Of a stretch of 64,000 nt of DNA, positions 1-10,222 are shown piece by piece. The stretch covers positions 744,001 to 808,000 of the forward strand of contig VUYT01000001.1 in the NCBI GenBank assembly GCA_008802785.1, written 5' to 3'. Source of the stretch: Symmetrospora coprosmae (Eukaryota; Basidiomycota; Cystobasidiomycetes; Symmetrosporaceae). Every line of letters begins with the position of its first letter. Position 1 is the first letter of the stretch. Position numbers and translations under genes: made by a program. The notes under the pieces are model-generated. The model was not told where the DNA came from and searched no databases. It saw only the letters and a program-made list of their open reading frames with translations.

Positions 1-458
1 CAGACTCGCTTGGACTGGATCCCGAGAGTCTCACCCTCGAACCGATGCCAGTACCGGACTACGTTTCGCTGCCCGGACCATCTGCGCCTTCTACTTCGGC
101 CCAGGCGCAACAGACGGACTCGTCGGAGGTCCCGCCTCCACCTCCACCATTCCCCGGGACGGAGGGCGCTGCGGACGAGGACGCAGACGCAGAGATGACA
201 ACAACAGACGCTGCGACAGATGTCCCAGCACAGGCGGCCGGAAGCAAGCGCAAGGCCGGAGCAGATGCAGCGGGAGAGGAGGACGACGTGAGTGGCAAAG
301 CCGCAAGAACCGACACGACGACCGCGGGTAGCGTCAATCGCATCTTTACGGTACTGCGGAAGGAAGATCTGGTGGCACCGCAACTGCCAAGCCTTGAGCA
401 ACTCGAAAAGTTCCTGGTCGACAAGCAAAAGCAGGAGCTGATGAGCGAGTATGCGTGA
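1..458 (+). CDS. ISY1: Pre-mRNA-splicing factor ISY1 (C-terminal part)
   Basis: The reading frame is already open at the left edge (codons in phase from base 3) and ends at a TGA at 456-458, so only the last ~150 residues are present. The last 26 residues contain LPSLEQLEKFLVDKQ followed by KQELMSEYA. This aligns with the conserved ISY1 tail, of the form VPSQxEIEEALVRRKKxELLxKYA. ISY1 belongs to the Prp19-associated (NTC) spliceosome complex and stabilises the catalytic core around first-step catalysis. Before the tail lies a Pro-, Ala- and acidic-rich linker with a basic KRK patch that looks disordered. The conserved N-terminal domain lies outside the window, so the name rests on a short match. 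Confidence 0.55.
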   Translation, partial: DSLGLDPESLTLEPMPVPDYVSLPGPSAPSTSAQAQQTDSSEVPPPPPPFPGTEGAADEDADAEMTTTDAATDVPAQAAGSKRKAGADAAGEEDDVSGKAARTDTTTAGSVNRIFTVLRKEDLVAPQLPSLEQLEKFLVDKQKQELMSEYA

Positions 459-746
459 CGGGGCATGCCTGTAGTTGGATAGGATGGAGTTGAGGAGAGA
501 TTCTGAGGGCCACAATGGGACATCAGCTTTTGCCTGATTTTGGCCTCATGGCAAGATCTCAATCGCTTGCTGCCCAAGCCCGCGAGGTTACGAGACGGCA
601 AGGGGTAGGCGACAATATTGATCCTTGCTGAGAGGTGACATACCGGCCAAGACGTTGCGATGCCGGCTCCTTCTAGACGTTGCGATGCGGACTCCTTGTA
701 CAACAACAATACTGCTGGGTGCGATGCGACGGCCTTGCAGGCCAAA

Positions 747-2630
747 TCATTTCATCTTCCGGCGCCGTCTCGTCACCTTTCTCGCTATGACGCGCTTCTT
801 CTGCCTCCGCATGTACTCTCGGTTCCCGCCTATCATGAATATGCGCCCTCCTGCTTTGCGGGTGTTGCCGATACCCCTCGTCTTCCGGCCGAGGTGCGGG
901 TGCTTGACCTGCCACTTGCGTTTACGCTCTTCCGCCGCCTCGAGGCGCGCGCGCTTCTTGATCTGATTCTTGCTCGTGCTGAGCTGAGTCGCTGCCTCGC
1001 GCTGGACAGCAAAGTACGATGCGACAAAGGTCGAGACCTGCTGTGAGGTAGGCGAGTCGTCGGCCACCGCTAGCGAGGGATGTTTCGAATTGGTCTGAAT
1101 GAGCGCCATGGACTGGTCAACTTCCGAGGGCGGGAGATAGACCTTGTCTGTCCCTGCCGCTAAGGGCGAAACACTGGAGGGGGCGCCGCCTGGCTGATCG
1201 CTGCGTATCTGCGAGATGTTCTCATCGCCCCGCAGCAGCAGACCCATGTCGTCCAACGCCCACAGCCCCATCTTGCCATCGCGGAATGCCTGCACGAATG
1301 CTCTAGCTGCAAGGTCAGTGTCGACGACCCCGCCCTTCCGGATCGCTCCTATGCGGGTGCCGACTGCTTGCAGGAGAGGCTCGATGTCGTTTGTCGGTAG
1401 ATGTGCCGTATATGGCCGGAGGTATGACGCTGGAGCGGCGGTGACGGCAAGTGAACAGCTCACATGGGTCAGTTTTGCGGAACTGTAGTATGTACAACGG
1501 TGACCTACGCAGAAGCTCCGGCCCGGTCGGGAACAGCGGGTTGAAGTACCGTAGGTTAAGGCGGTAGAGGAGATAGTCTGCTAGATCCAGCGGGTCGTAA
1601 AGGTTTTCCTTCAAGCCAGCTGCGGAGCAGGTACAAACGCGAGAGAAGCCTCTGTCAGATGACCCTCACTCGAGCTCACCACCCGCTCCGGCGAGCACGC
1701 TGGCTTTTCAGACTCACAAGACAGAGCTATCTTGAGTCCCTTTTCGACCGCTTCGTCGCCTTCTCCTAAATACGGCATCATGAGACCTGGCGTGTCGTAG
1801 ACGTACGTGATTGGATCATCCCACACTCGGACGGTGCCTGTCAGCTTCCGCGTGATGCCTGCTTGCGGACCGACCTGTTGAGCTTTGCCTGGAGGCATAC
1901 TCCTCGATCAGCATTCTACACGGACGGACGGGACTGCCTTAGCGAAGCAGACGTACCTTTTCGGACGCCAACCCGGCGCAGCGAGTTGATGAGAGAGGAC
2001 TTGCCCACATTCGGCATACCAGCTATCATGAAGCGCAGCTCCGGCTGATCGGAATTGAGCTGTGTCGGATGTTCAGAAACTGGCGCTTGTATGCGAAGGT
2101 GAAAATTGGGCTGAGCGAGCACTGGGAAGGGCCGCAGCGATGGTCAGCAGGCAACGAGCTTCCCGGCCATGCAAGCCACGCACTGATGGCCGTCTTTAGG
2201 ACACGCCGCATGTCGGCGTCTGAGGCAGTGTCGGTGAACATGCAGAGCTGCCCGGCGTGTTGCAGAAGTGCTCTTTGGATGGGCTGTAAAGTGCGCGGCC
2301 GATGAGCATGGACACGTCATCCTCATCCCTTGCAGATCAGGAAGTGAAGTGACACACCCTCTCGAGACCAGGCTCGGCTAGATCGCGCTTGTTGTAGACG
2401 ACGAGACGCTTCTTGCCGTTCTTTGGGAGGAACCCGCGGTCGTTCCCAACGAGCTCTTCAAAGGCCGGGTTGATGCTCGTCAAGGGCAGACGAGCGTCGC
2501 GGACCTCGAGGACAAGATCTATGCTCGACAGCGTCTCTCTCATGCGGCGCAAGCCTTTCGCCATGTGCCCGATGAACCATGAAGGAGCGACCGATGGGAA
2601 CGGAAATCTTGACCGAGGTACGAAGGACAT
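747..2630 (-). CDS. MTG1: Mitochondrial ribosome-assembly GTPase MTG1 (circularly permuted)
   Basis: This is a YlqF/MTG1-family GTPase that assists maturation of the mitochondrial large ribosomal subunit at the inner membrane. The G motifs come in permuted order: G4 as NKRD (exon 1), G1 as GMPNVGKSS (about 2015), then G3 as DTPG (about 1790). The start is ATG at 2628-2630 (MSFVPRSRFPFPS), just before the family block PSWFIGHMAKGLRRM. Intron 1 is 2284-2357 and joins GLER to PIQRALLQHAG; further introns lie near 2200-2070, 1960-1890, 1625 and 1500-1440. After the usual C-terminal domain (GAIRKGGVVDTDLAA) the protein runs on for about 130 residues and ends in a strongly basic tail. It is convergent with ISY1 and divergent from the formylglutathione hydrolase gene. 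Confidence 0.85.
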
Positions 2631-3148
2631 GGCGTCTTGACCGACATGGGGAGCGGGAGCGGGTCTCACGTTCAAGAAGGGAGCGACTGTTGAAAGCTAG
2701 TCGTAATGTCCCTAACTACGATGCCGTCCGAATGCAAGCACAACGCGTTCAGGCTGTAGGGCCGGCCTAGTTCCGAGATGGATTCGAGCATGAAGGGTGG
2801 CGAAGAGGCCAGGGTCGCACATGTACGAGTAGGCGAGACTCCATTCGCTACCAAACAGCCTCGAGAAGAGTACGTGCAGTCTGTAGCCCCACTCTGCCTC
2901 ATTGCCCCCGGGGACGACTGAGCAATGAGTCCTTCACTCTGATGCGCTCTCCGGCACCCTCCTCTCGGCGGCGGAGAAACCGCAATCCCGCGGCTCGGCA
3001 ACGGCCATGACGCTGCGGTGTAGCAGCGGAGACGATGAGGGCCTTGCTATGCCTTTCGCACACCACGCAGAAGCAATATTGCATCTACAGTAACACACTG
3101 GCTCATCGCCTTGCACGACGGCTACTCGTCACATCAGCCAATACCATC
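2631..3148. promoter_or_regulatory. Divergent promoter region, MTG1 / S-formylglutathione hydrolase
   Basis: This 518-bp gap separates two head-to-head genes and holds no convincing gene of its own. From 3035 to 3148 it is open in frame with the hydrolase and starts with an ATG, so part of it may be coding in a longer isoform. No TATA box or known operator was recognised. Confidence 0.5.
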
Positions 3149-4230
3149 ATGGAGCAGACATCGTCGAACCAGGCCTGGGGCGGAAGCCTGACAAAGTACA
3201 AGGTCGGATCGTCCTCGAGCCTTGGAGGCCTCTCCACCAACGTGGCAGTCTACCTCCCGCCAGCAGCAGTGGGAGACAAGGGCAGCAAAGTCCCTGTGCT
3301 CTACTACCTCGCTGGCCTGACGTGCAACGAGGACACGGGCGCCCAGAAGGGCGGCTTCCTTCGTGATGCGAGCGCACACGGAATTGCCCTCGTCTTTCCC
3401 GACACGTCGCCCCGGGGCGCTGGCATCTCGGGCGAGGAAGATGACTGGGTACGTGGTGCTCTCGTAAAGCTGTACCCGCGTTCTTCGAGCTAAGCGGTTC
3501 GAATTCACTGCAGGACTTTGGGACCGGCGCCGGCTTCTACCTGAACGCGACAGGCGACAAGTGGAAGAAGCACTACAACATGGAGAAATACATTACGGAA
3601 GAGCTGCCTTCGCTGATCCAGCAAGCTGGGCTGCCCATCGATACCTCTAAGGCATCGGTATTTGGTCACTCCATGGTGAGTCGTACCACAACACCGGATC
3701 GGCACTACACCTAACGCGACCATCTCCACCGGCGTACAGGGTGGCCATGGAGCCTTGACCCTTTATTTAAACCACCGAGACCTGTACAAGTCTTCGTCGG
3801 CCTTTGCACCCATCTGCAACCCCGTCAATGCGCCGTGGGGCAAGAAGGCGTTCGCAGGACCGAACGGCAACGATGGGTACCTCGCCGGCGGTGTTGAAGA
3901 GGGCAAGAAGTACGATGCAACGGAGCTCATCAAGAGCAGCAAGGCTGGCAAGGACCTGCACATCCTCATCGACAGCGGGACGGGCGACGACTTGTGCGTT
4001 CCGATCTCTCAGCCGTGTATGCAAGCCAGACTGACTCCTCTCCGTTCATGTCTCGCAGCTACAAGAAGGGACAGCTTCTTCCGGAGAACTTGTCGGAAGC
4101 CGTCAAGGCAGCAGGACTGTCGGACGACCAGGTCAAGGTCAACTTGCGCGAGGGGTACGACCACTCGTACTACTTTATCCAGAGCTTCGGCCCAGACCAC
4201 ATTGCTTTCCACGCCAAGTTCCTCAAGTGA
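3149..4230 (+). CDS. S-formylglutathione hydrolase (esterase D family)
   Basis: Hydrolyses S-formylglutathione to formate and glutathione, the last step of glutathione-dependent formaldehyde detoxification in the cytosol. Four exons were read: 3149-3448, 3514-3675, 3740-3993 and 4059-4230, encoding 295 residues, a normal length for the family. Family blocks are [12 protein letters not shown] (oxyanion region), the nucleophile elbow GHSMGGHGA split by intron 2 at 3676-3739, and [10 protein letters not shown] carrying the catalytic His. The chosen start gives [12 protein letters not shown], matching where homologues begin. An in-frame ATG at 3035 would add 38 residues with no acidic residue and several Arg, resembling a mitochondrial presequence. 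Confidence 0.93.
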
Positions 4231-4794
4231 TGGAGCGGCCTGGAAATATCAAAGTGTGTAACTCAAAGTGGCAGACCGGTCACGACGCTATGAGACGCGG
4301 AAAGCACAAATGACGAGACTATCCAGACCGGTCGTCCGCGGTCTGGTCCGGAGTTCCGCACATCTCCGAGTCATGAGGTCACGATCTATTTGAAGCTGCG
4401 TCACAGCTGTCACAGCTGTCATACTCGAGCAAACGCCTCCTCAAACGTCTTCCTGCTCCGAGCAGCCTTTGCTTGTGCTCCATTCGTCTTCCTCCTCAGG
4501 CATTGCTCACTCCAATTGACTAGTATCTCAGTATACGTCCAGAAACACACAAGCTACCACGAGGGCTCGTCAGGCTGCCACCACACCCGAAGACACGGCC
4601 ACCTTCCTGACATAGCTTCTCCTTCTCACAGACCCCCGGGTACAGGCCGAGCTCAATCTTCGCCGTGGAGGTCGTTCGTGCCCGTCATCATTCGATACTG
4701 ATAAGAGCAACACTGATGGCCTGATTCAGTCAACCAAGGGCCAGGAGGGCTCGACTCGCGACTCGCCGGCACTGCCTTCCCCAATTTGAGGTCA
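4231..4794 (+). promoter_or_regulatory. Intergenic region upstream of the 4.8-kb orphan gene
   Basis: 564 bp with no supported gene. It holds two palindromic-core copies of CAGACCGGTC (about 4272 and 4324) and a tandem pair of TCACAGCTG units (4401-4421) giving two CAGCTG E-box-like sites. The last 100 bp probably form the 5' leader of the next gene. Confidence 0.35.
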
Positions 4795-5532
4795 ATGCTC
4801 TCCTCCGGTCAATCTGACATGATGTCCTCCGGCATGGGCCAGTCCGCCGGAACGTCTTTCGATCTGGGTCAGCCTGGATCGGTGCAGTCTGGCATGATGC
4901 CAGGAACGATGGACGCTTTGCTCGTGAGCGAAAACATAGGTGGGGCCGGCCACAGCCCCAGCTCACGCGTATTCAATAGTGAGCACAGCTTTGAGGCTCG
5001 AAGTGCCGAGATGGCCTGACTGGCTTATGTTGCCCTTGTTTGGCGCACGCGCGCAGATATGGGGCCCGGCACCGGAGGAGGCGGCCTGTCAGGCATGTCC
5101 GATGCGCAGCTGGAGGCCGAGATTGCTCTTCTGCGAAGAGGTGGCAGTACCGCCGGATCGTTTGAAGCGGATGCGAGCGGCGGCTTAGCCCATAGGTCTG
5201 GAGGTAGTCAGAGCCTCCAGGTTCTTCAAGGCCCAGTGTCGCTCCTGCGGGACCCGTATGGTGGGTTGGGGCGGGACCCGACGCGCGATCCTGTCTTGAG
5301 CGGCTCGCACCCTGGTCTGTACCCCATCGAGGAGATGAAGCCAGACTTCTCGCACCGGTTGCCATTCGAGGGAGGGCATGGTCAGGGCGCTTTCGATGGC
5401 ATGGGCGGCGGCGGCCTGCCATCCCAGACTCTGCTTGGTGGGCACCAGGACCTCTACCGAGGCTCGGAGGAGAACATGGCAATGCAAGCGCTTGAGATGC
5501 GCAAAGAGGCTTTGCAGAGAGCTCTAGGCTGA
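4795..5532 (+). CDS. Orphan Met/Gly/Ser-rich protein, unknown function
   Basis: Not recognised. Two exons (4795-4978, 5057-5532) joined by a clean GTGAGC...GCGCAG intron give 219 residues. The first ATG in frame is at 4795 (MLSSGQSDMMSSGMG); codons further upstream in this frame are TTG and then stops. The first 60 residues are rich in Met, Ser, Gly and Gln. Exon 2 starts Gly-rich (GPGTGGGGLSG) and carries a short helical segment, MSDAQLEAEIALLRR. The C-terminus has another helical stretch (MALQALEMRKEALQRALG-like, at about 5476-5532). There is no signal peptide or membrane segment. It might be a small regulatory or scaffold protein, but nothing shows its role. Confidence 0.55.
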
Positions 5533-5648
5533 GCGTACTGTACCCAGCATTCGAGCGGACTGTCTACACTCATGTATCTATGATCACACACGACACTGCT
5601 ACGAATCCGCACGTGTGCACCACTCCATCTCTGCACACGAAAACACAA

Positions 5649-6971
5649 TTACTCCCTCTTGCGCTCTGTCCACCAATGACTCCAGTCTCCACCAAATTCA
5701 AGTGCGGAATTATCCATGGTAGTCTCCTCAACGAGCTTGTACTGCCCGAACCAGCCCTGTCTCTCAAACAGCTTGATGTTGTACGTCGCTTGGAAGGTCT
5801 CGTGGCAGTACTCTGGTGTGTGTCCTCGCGGTAGCGGGGCGCTCATCTGCTGGAATGTAGCTGAATCTGCCTTGCCCCTGATGCTGATCCTCTGGCCGCG
5901 AAACGGATTCGTGCAGTCCAGAACCACCTCCCCTTCCTTGCTTGAGCATTTGGACAGCGAGACGAACGGACCGATGCCAAACAGGCGCATGGATGTTGCT
6001 GGGCCGAAATCCCAGTTTCTTGTGGAGGTGGGCGAGCGGTACGCAATCATGAAGGACTGCAGGAACGAGGTGAGCGCGCCGCCCGCAATGGCCAAGGAGC
6101 CCTTTGCGGCGGGTGTGGAGAAGCCTTGACACCAGATCCACGCAGATGGGAAGCCTGTACTCCGCCTGCGTCAATATGGAGGACACACACCTGCTTTCGC
6201 TCTGACGCAATGGCACCCACCGATCCCCCAATTCTTCTCCTGGTGCGCCAGCCCTTTCTTCTCCATGAGAACCCTCCCTCCAGCTTCGCGGTCACGGATT
6301 GTGATGATGGTCTGCGAGCGCGTAGAGAATATGTGCCACTTGAGCGGGATGGGCAGGAAGCGTCCGATCCACATTGGTCCGAGTAGCGAGTGTGGCGTGT
6401 TGTCCGAGATGCGGACCTCGAGGTCGAGCTTCTGCCGAGTCCCTGGGTGTGTGAACTTGTGCGTGTAGCTCTGGGCCCCGCCATCGACCTTGAGCGTGAA
6501 GCTGGCGTCCTGCTCTGGGATCTTGGCGGAGAGCGTGTACGCTGCCACGGCGTGCTGGTGCGAATCGTCGCGCTTGCGGCGCTTGGCGTCCATTGCATCT
6601 GGATAGAAGTCGCAGAGGAACGCTTCGACTTCGTTCGATGTGGAGGCTGTGTACGTCTCGCTCGAAGTCTTGTGGCTCGCGCTGGACTTGGTGGACACCC
6701 CCGGCAGTGGCGAGTACGAGATGTGGCAGAGGTGCGGGCGCGTCCTTGCGCGCCACACGGACGACATGATCATGATGAAGCTCGAGCCATCTTCCATCTG
6801 CATGCGCGTGTATGGCTGGCGGGGGGGGGGGCAAACGAGACTATCAGATGCGTCCTTCAGGGACGCGCGCGCCTGACGTCAGATCGCCGCTTCACGCACT
6901 CCGTCAAAGCCCCACCAGGTGTGAGGCTGGTACAGGTCGCGCGTGAGGTATCGTCGGAAGACCCAATCCAT
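5649..6971 (-). CDS. Tocopherol-cyclase-like (lipocalin-fold) protein
   Basis: Three exons read 5' to 3' on the minus strand (6971-6900, 6797-6221, 6154-5649) give 384 residues with all junctions in phase. The start MDWVFRRYLTRD is followed by HTWWGFDG. Splicing exon 2 to exon 3 makes EKNWGIGFPSAWIWCQGF, which matches the signature of the tocopherol cyclase-like domain (NWG-x-GFP-x2-W-x-W-x-Q). In plants and cyanobacteria that family cyclises tocopherol precursors; fungal members have no established substrate. No signal peptide is seen. A run of 11 G (6821-6831, C on the coding strand) lies in intron 1 as an extreme polypyrimidine tract. The SVF1/AttH-type lipocalins are the main alternative. 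It shares a 305-bp divergent promoter with TDP1. Confidence 0.55.
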
Positions 6972-7276
6972 GCTGCTCAGCTTGTCCTTGCTGGCGTCTT
7001 AGGCTAAACTCGTATGCAGGATCGGCGTCTGGCGAAGCTCGTGACTTTCAGGTAGCGCTTCAAGTTGCCCAGACTCCGACCACCTCCGAGTCCCCTCCGA
7101 CCGTTTCAAGCCGACGTGTGTGCGCACTGAAGATGAGCTGAAGCAGGCGCAGAGTGCACTGCGCGTCTCCGTATCCGTCAGAAGCAAGCGCGTACCTTGC
7201 GGACGTACGACATCGGTCGCGTGCGCCCACACGCAACCTGCTCTTCTCGGATGCTTGAAAACAGCAGCAAGCAAAG
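6972..7276. promoter_or_regulatory. Divergent promoter, tocopherol-cyclase-like gene / TDP1
   Basis: 305 bp between two head-to-head starts. No independent gene and no recognised binding motif. Confidence 0.45.
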
Positions 7277-9895
7277 ATGGCCGACTTTGACGATGAGGAG
7301 ACTCGGTGCGCTGAAAGCCTTCTTTCCTCGCTGACGAAAAAGGCGGGCTGACGCCTTGTCGCGTCATACAGCCTCGCCATAGAGGCGTCTCTAGGCATCG
7401 ACATCAGTCAGGACCTTCTGCGCCTCGAACAGCAGAAGACATTGCCCCTCGATATGCCTGCGGGACCTTCGAGTGTGTTCTCTGGACTGGAGACGGCAAG
7501 TCGGCCACGCACCTCCGCAGTTGCATGCCCCTACACATCGTCAACAGCGGACGCAACGCATCGAGCAATGTCGTCTATGGAAGAGCAGCTGGCAGAACGA
7601 CGAGCGCGACTCAGCAAGCGCAAATTGGAGCAGGAGAACATGCTTCTAGAGTATGGTAGCGCGGCAAAGCGCAGTCTCAGCGCCACGCCAGCCCCGTTCG
7701 CACCGATGAGTACCGCGGGAAGTCAGGACGGTCAGATGCAGCCTGCAGATGTCAGCCAGGACGAGCTTGACATGCTGCTCGACGGCCTCGAGATGGACGA
7801 TACCATTCGCCAGGCCATTGCACGCGATCCAGTCATGCGCAATGACCTCATCAGGCAGCTGCAGGAGCACGAGCTGGCGCAAATTCAGCGAGAGCATCGC
7901 GGTGGGCGGAGCGAAAGCAGCACACCCATCCCGGGCGCTCCTGCAGATGACGATGACGAGGCGGGCTGGATGCAGGATCAGGCCGGAGCGCTGCCGGATG
8001 GCTTCGAGCTGATGAGCCTGCACGGTGAGTCTGTGCGAGTCTAAGTTGCGAAGTTCGAGTCAGCCACACTACAACCGCTTGGAATGGCCTGATACAGAAT
8101 CGCGCCCGGCACTCGGCTTCAGCTTCCCGGACGGTGCGTTACGCATGACACGCACATTCGGGCGAGCGTCTACTCCGAAGTAAGCGGATTGCCACTTAGC
8201 CTGTCTGTATCAACGGGGCTGACGTTTACGGTGGCAGCTGCATTTCTGTCGACCAGCTGGTCGACAAGAACACACTGACGGCGGCCTGTCTGTACGCGTT
8301 CGCCATCGGGAACAGCGAGTTCTTGCCATTCTTTCCAATCGATAAGGGGTCCAAGGTTCCGGTCCGTCCTCTCCGGGCTCCATCGATCTATCAAGACAGA
8401 TCCAAGGGTCTTGCTGACGAGACTAGCTCTGCAGATCTACGTCGGTCGCGATGTGAATCTCGATCCGATGGCAGCGCACGCTATGAAGGCGCACGGAATG
8501 ACACGGGGCAAGAAGATATCGTACAAGCAACTCGAAATCATCCGATCCACGTTGAAGCAAATGTATGGCCAGATGTACGGGCCGCACTACGAGGCGTTCC
8601 ATCCGAAGTGCCAAGGCTGCGCCCACAGCAAGTTCATGATCCTCATCTACCCGACCTTCTGCCGTTTGGTCATTACGAGCTGCAACTTCATCAATCTTGA
8701 CATGGTGCACGGCGACAATCACTGGTGCGCTGCTCTTCTTGTCAGTGATTGTGCACAATGCCGCTGACCCGCTTTGGGCCTTCCAGGTACATTCACGACC
8801 TGCCACGCTTCTCCTCGAACAAGGCTCTGAAGGTGAACACCAAGTTCGAAAAGCTATTGACTGTGCACCTTCGCGAGCTGGGCTGCCCGAAAAGCTTCCT
8901 CGAGCGGCACTTCAGCGGTCGCTTCGACTTCTCCTCTGTGCGCGTACAGCTTGTCACCTCTCGCCCGGGCGCCGCTTCGGGGCCGCTTGCCGAGTCGAGC
9001 GGTCTGCTCCGTCTCCGGCGAACGGTGCTCGAGATGGACGGGATCCGCTCCGAGATTCTCAAGCACGGCTTGCGGCTCGAGTGCTGTACTGGGAGTGTCG
9101 GCTGGCTGAACGAGCAGTGGCTGCGCGAGTTCTGCGACGTCGCGAGCGGGAAAACAAGGCTCGAGAAGGTCTCCAGGGATTGTAAAGTCCCGGATGTCAG
9201 GGTCGTCTTTCCTACTTATGAGGATGTGGACGGGTGTGACGAGCTGGCGCGCAAGGTGGGCCTTTGTCAGAGTCATTGAGTGCCGAGTCAAGAGGATCTG
9301 AATCTGACCGAGTCGCGCACATGATTACCGGCACTGTGCCAGTTTGCAGGCAGCGAGATTGGCGCATACCTCAACTGGGGCAATGCCCCTCCGGAGATCA
9401 AGGCGACCTTCCACCACTACTACTCGAAGGACCCGGGCAAGCTGTTCCACATGAAGCTGCTCGTTGCGCTGAACCCGGACGCCGACGACCGGAATGACGA
9501 GTCCGTGCTGCCATACTACATGTACATTGGCAGTCACAACTTCTCCAAAGGCGCCTGGGGCCGGCTCAAGAAAGTCGAAAAGATGCCTGCAGGCCAGGAG
9601 AAGTATCACGAGCGCACGCGTGGCATGAAGGTGGATGAGGGAGTCAATTACGAGTGCGGTGTCGTCATTCCGCGACTCGTCATCCCGGATCTGCTGGAGA
9701 CAGGCACGACGTGGCAAGACATCATTCCGTACGAGCGGCCACTGGTTCCTTACGAGTGAGTGCAGTTTCAAGCAGTGTCTCGTCGAAAGCTATGCCACCC
9801 CGTCAGAGCAAGCTGTCGTCTGACACATCTGCTCAAGCTTGACCAGAGACGAAAGCCGGCCGTTTAAGAACGGGAAGCGCGATGAAGAGAAGTGA
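7277..9895 (+). CDS. TDP1: Tyrosyl-DNA phosphodiesterase 1
   Basis: Removes stalled topoisomerase I peptides from DNA 3' ends. Both active-site sets of this phospholipase-D-like family are present: HSKFMILIY followed by the Asn of SCNF, and HMKLLVALN followed by GSHNFSKGAWG. Exon 1 (7277-7305, MADFDDEETR) splices to LAIEASLGIDIS at 7372, creating a ubiquitin-interacting motif-like stretch across the junction. A disordered N-terminal region of about 220 residues, including MEEQLAERRARLSKRK, precedes the catalytic part, which starts near 8095 (GFSFPDGALRMTRTF). Several short introns follow; the last exon (9847-9895) ends FKNGKRDEEK. The gene is convergent with the AlkB gene, another DNA-repair enzyme. 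Confidence 0.92.
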
Positions 9896-10222
9896 AAAGC
9901 TGTTGCATTGCATGCAGGAGTAGCAGAGCGCCGTAGTGGCTACATCGGGCTTCGCATGATATCACACATTGTTTGCTACCTTTGGAGCAGTTGCAGTCAG
10001 TTCCGTGGGTCTGTCGCAAGAGCGTGTATGCTACATGGCACGAGAGTCGCCGAGCACGACATCGATCAAGTTCGTTCACTTGACAGGCACCATTTGGCCC
10101 CCACGCCATCTGTGTACGTCGCCCGTGTACACGTTGTACCTGCACTGGGCAAGTCGTTCAGCGGATGCTCACGTCTCCTTGTTGATGCCACGATGCCCAG
10201 TGCCAGAGATAAAGCCATGTCC
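9896..10222. other. Convergent 3' spacer between TDP1 and the AlkB gene
   Basis: 327 bp between two stop codons; presumably both 3' ends. I see no gene or repeat in it. Confidence 0.4.

Noticed and set aside
2631-2675. MTG1 start at 2675
   Set aside because: The first codon there is TTG; the in-frame ATG at 2628-2630 begins the conserved part.
6821-6831. G11 run as a functional element
   Set aside because: It lies in intron 1 of the tocopherol-cyclase-like gene, where it reads as a C-rich polypyrimidine tract before the acceptor. Its length may also be affected by sequencing error.
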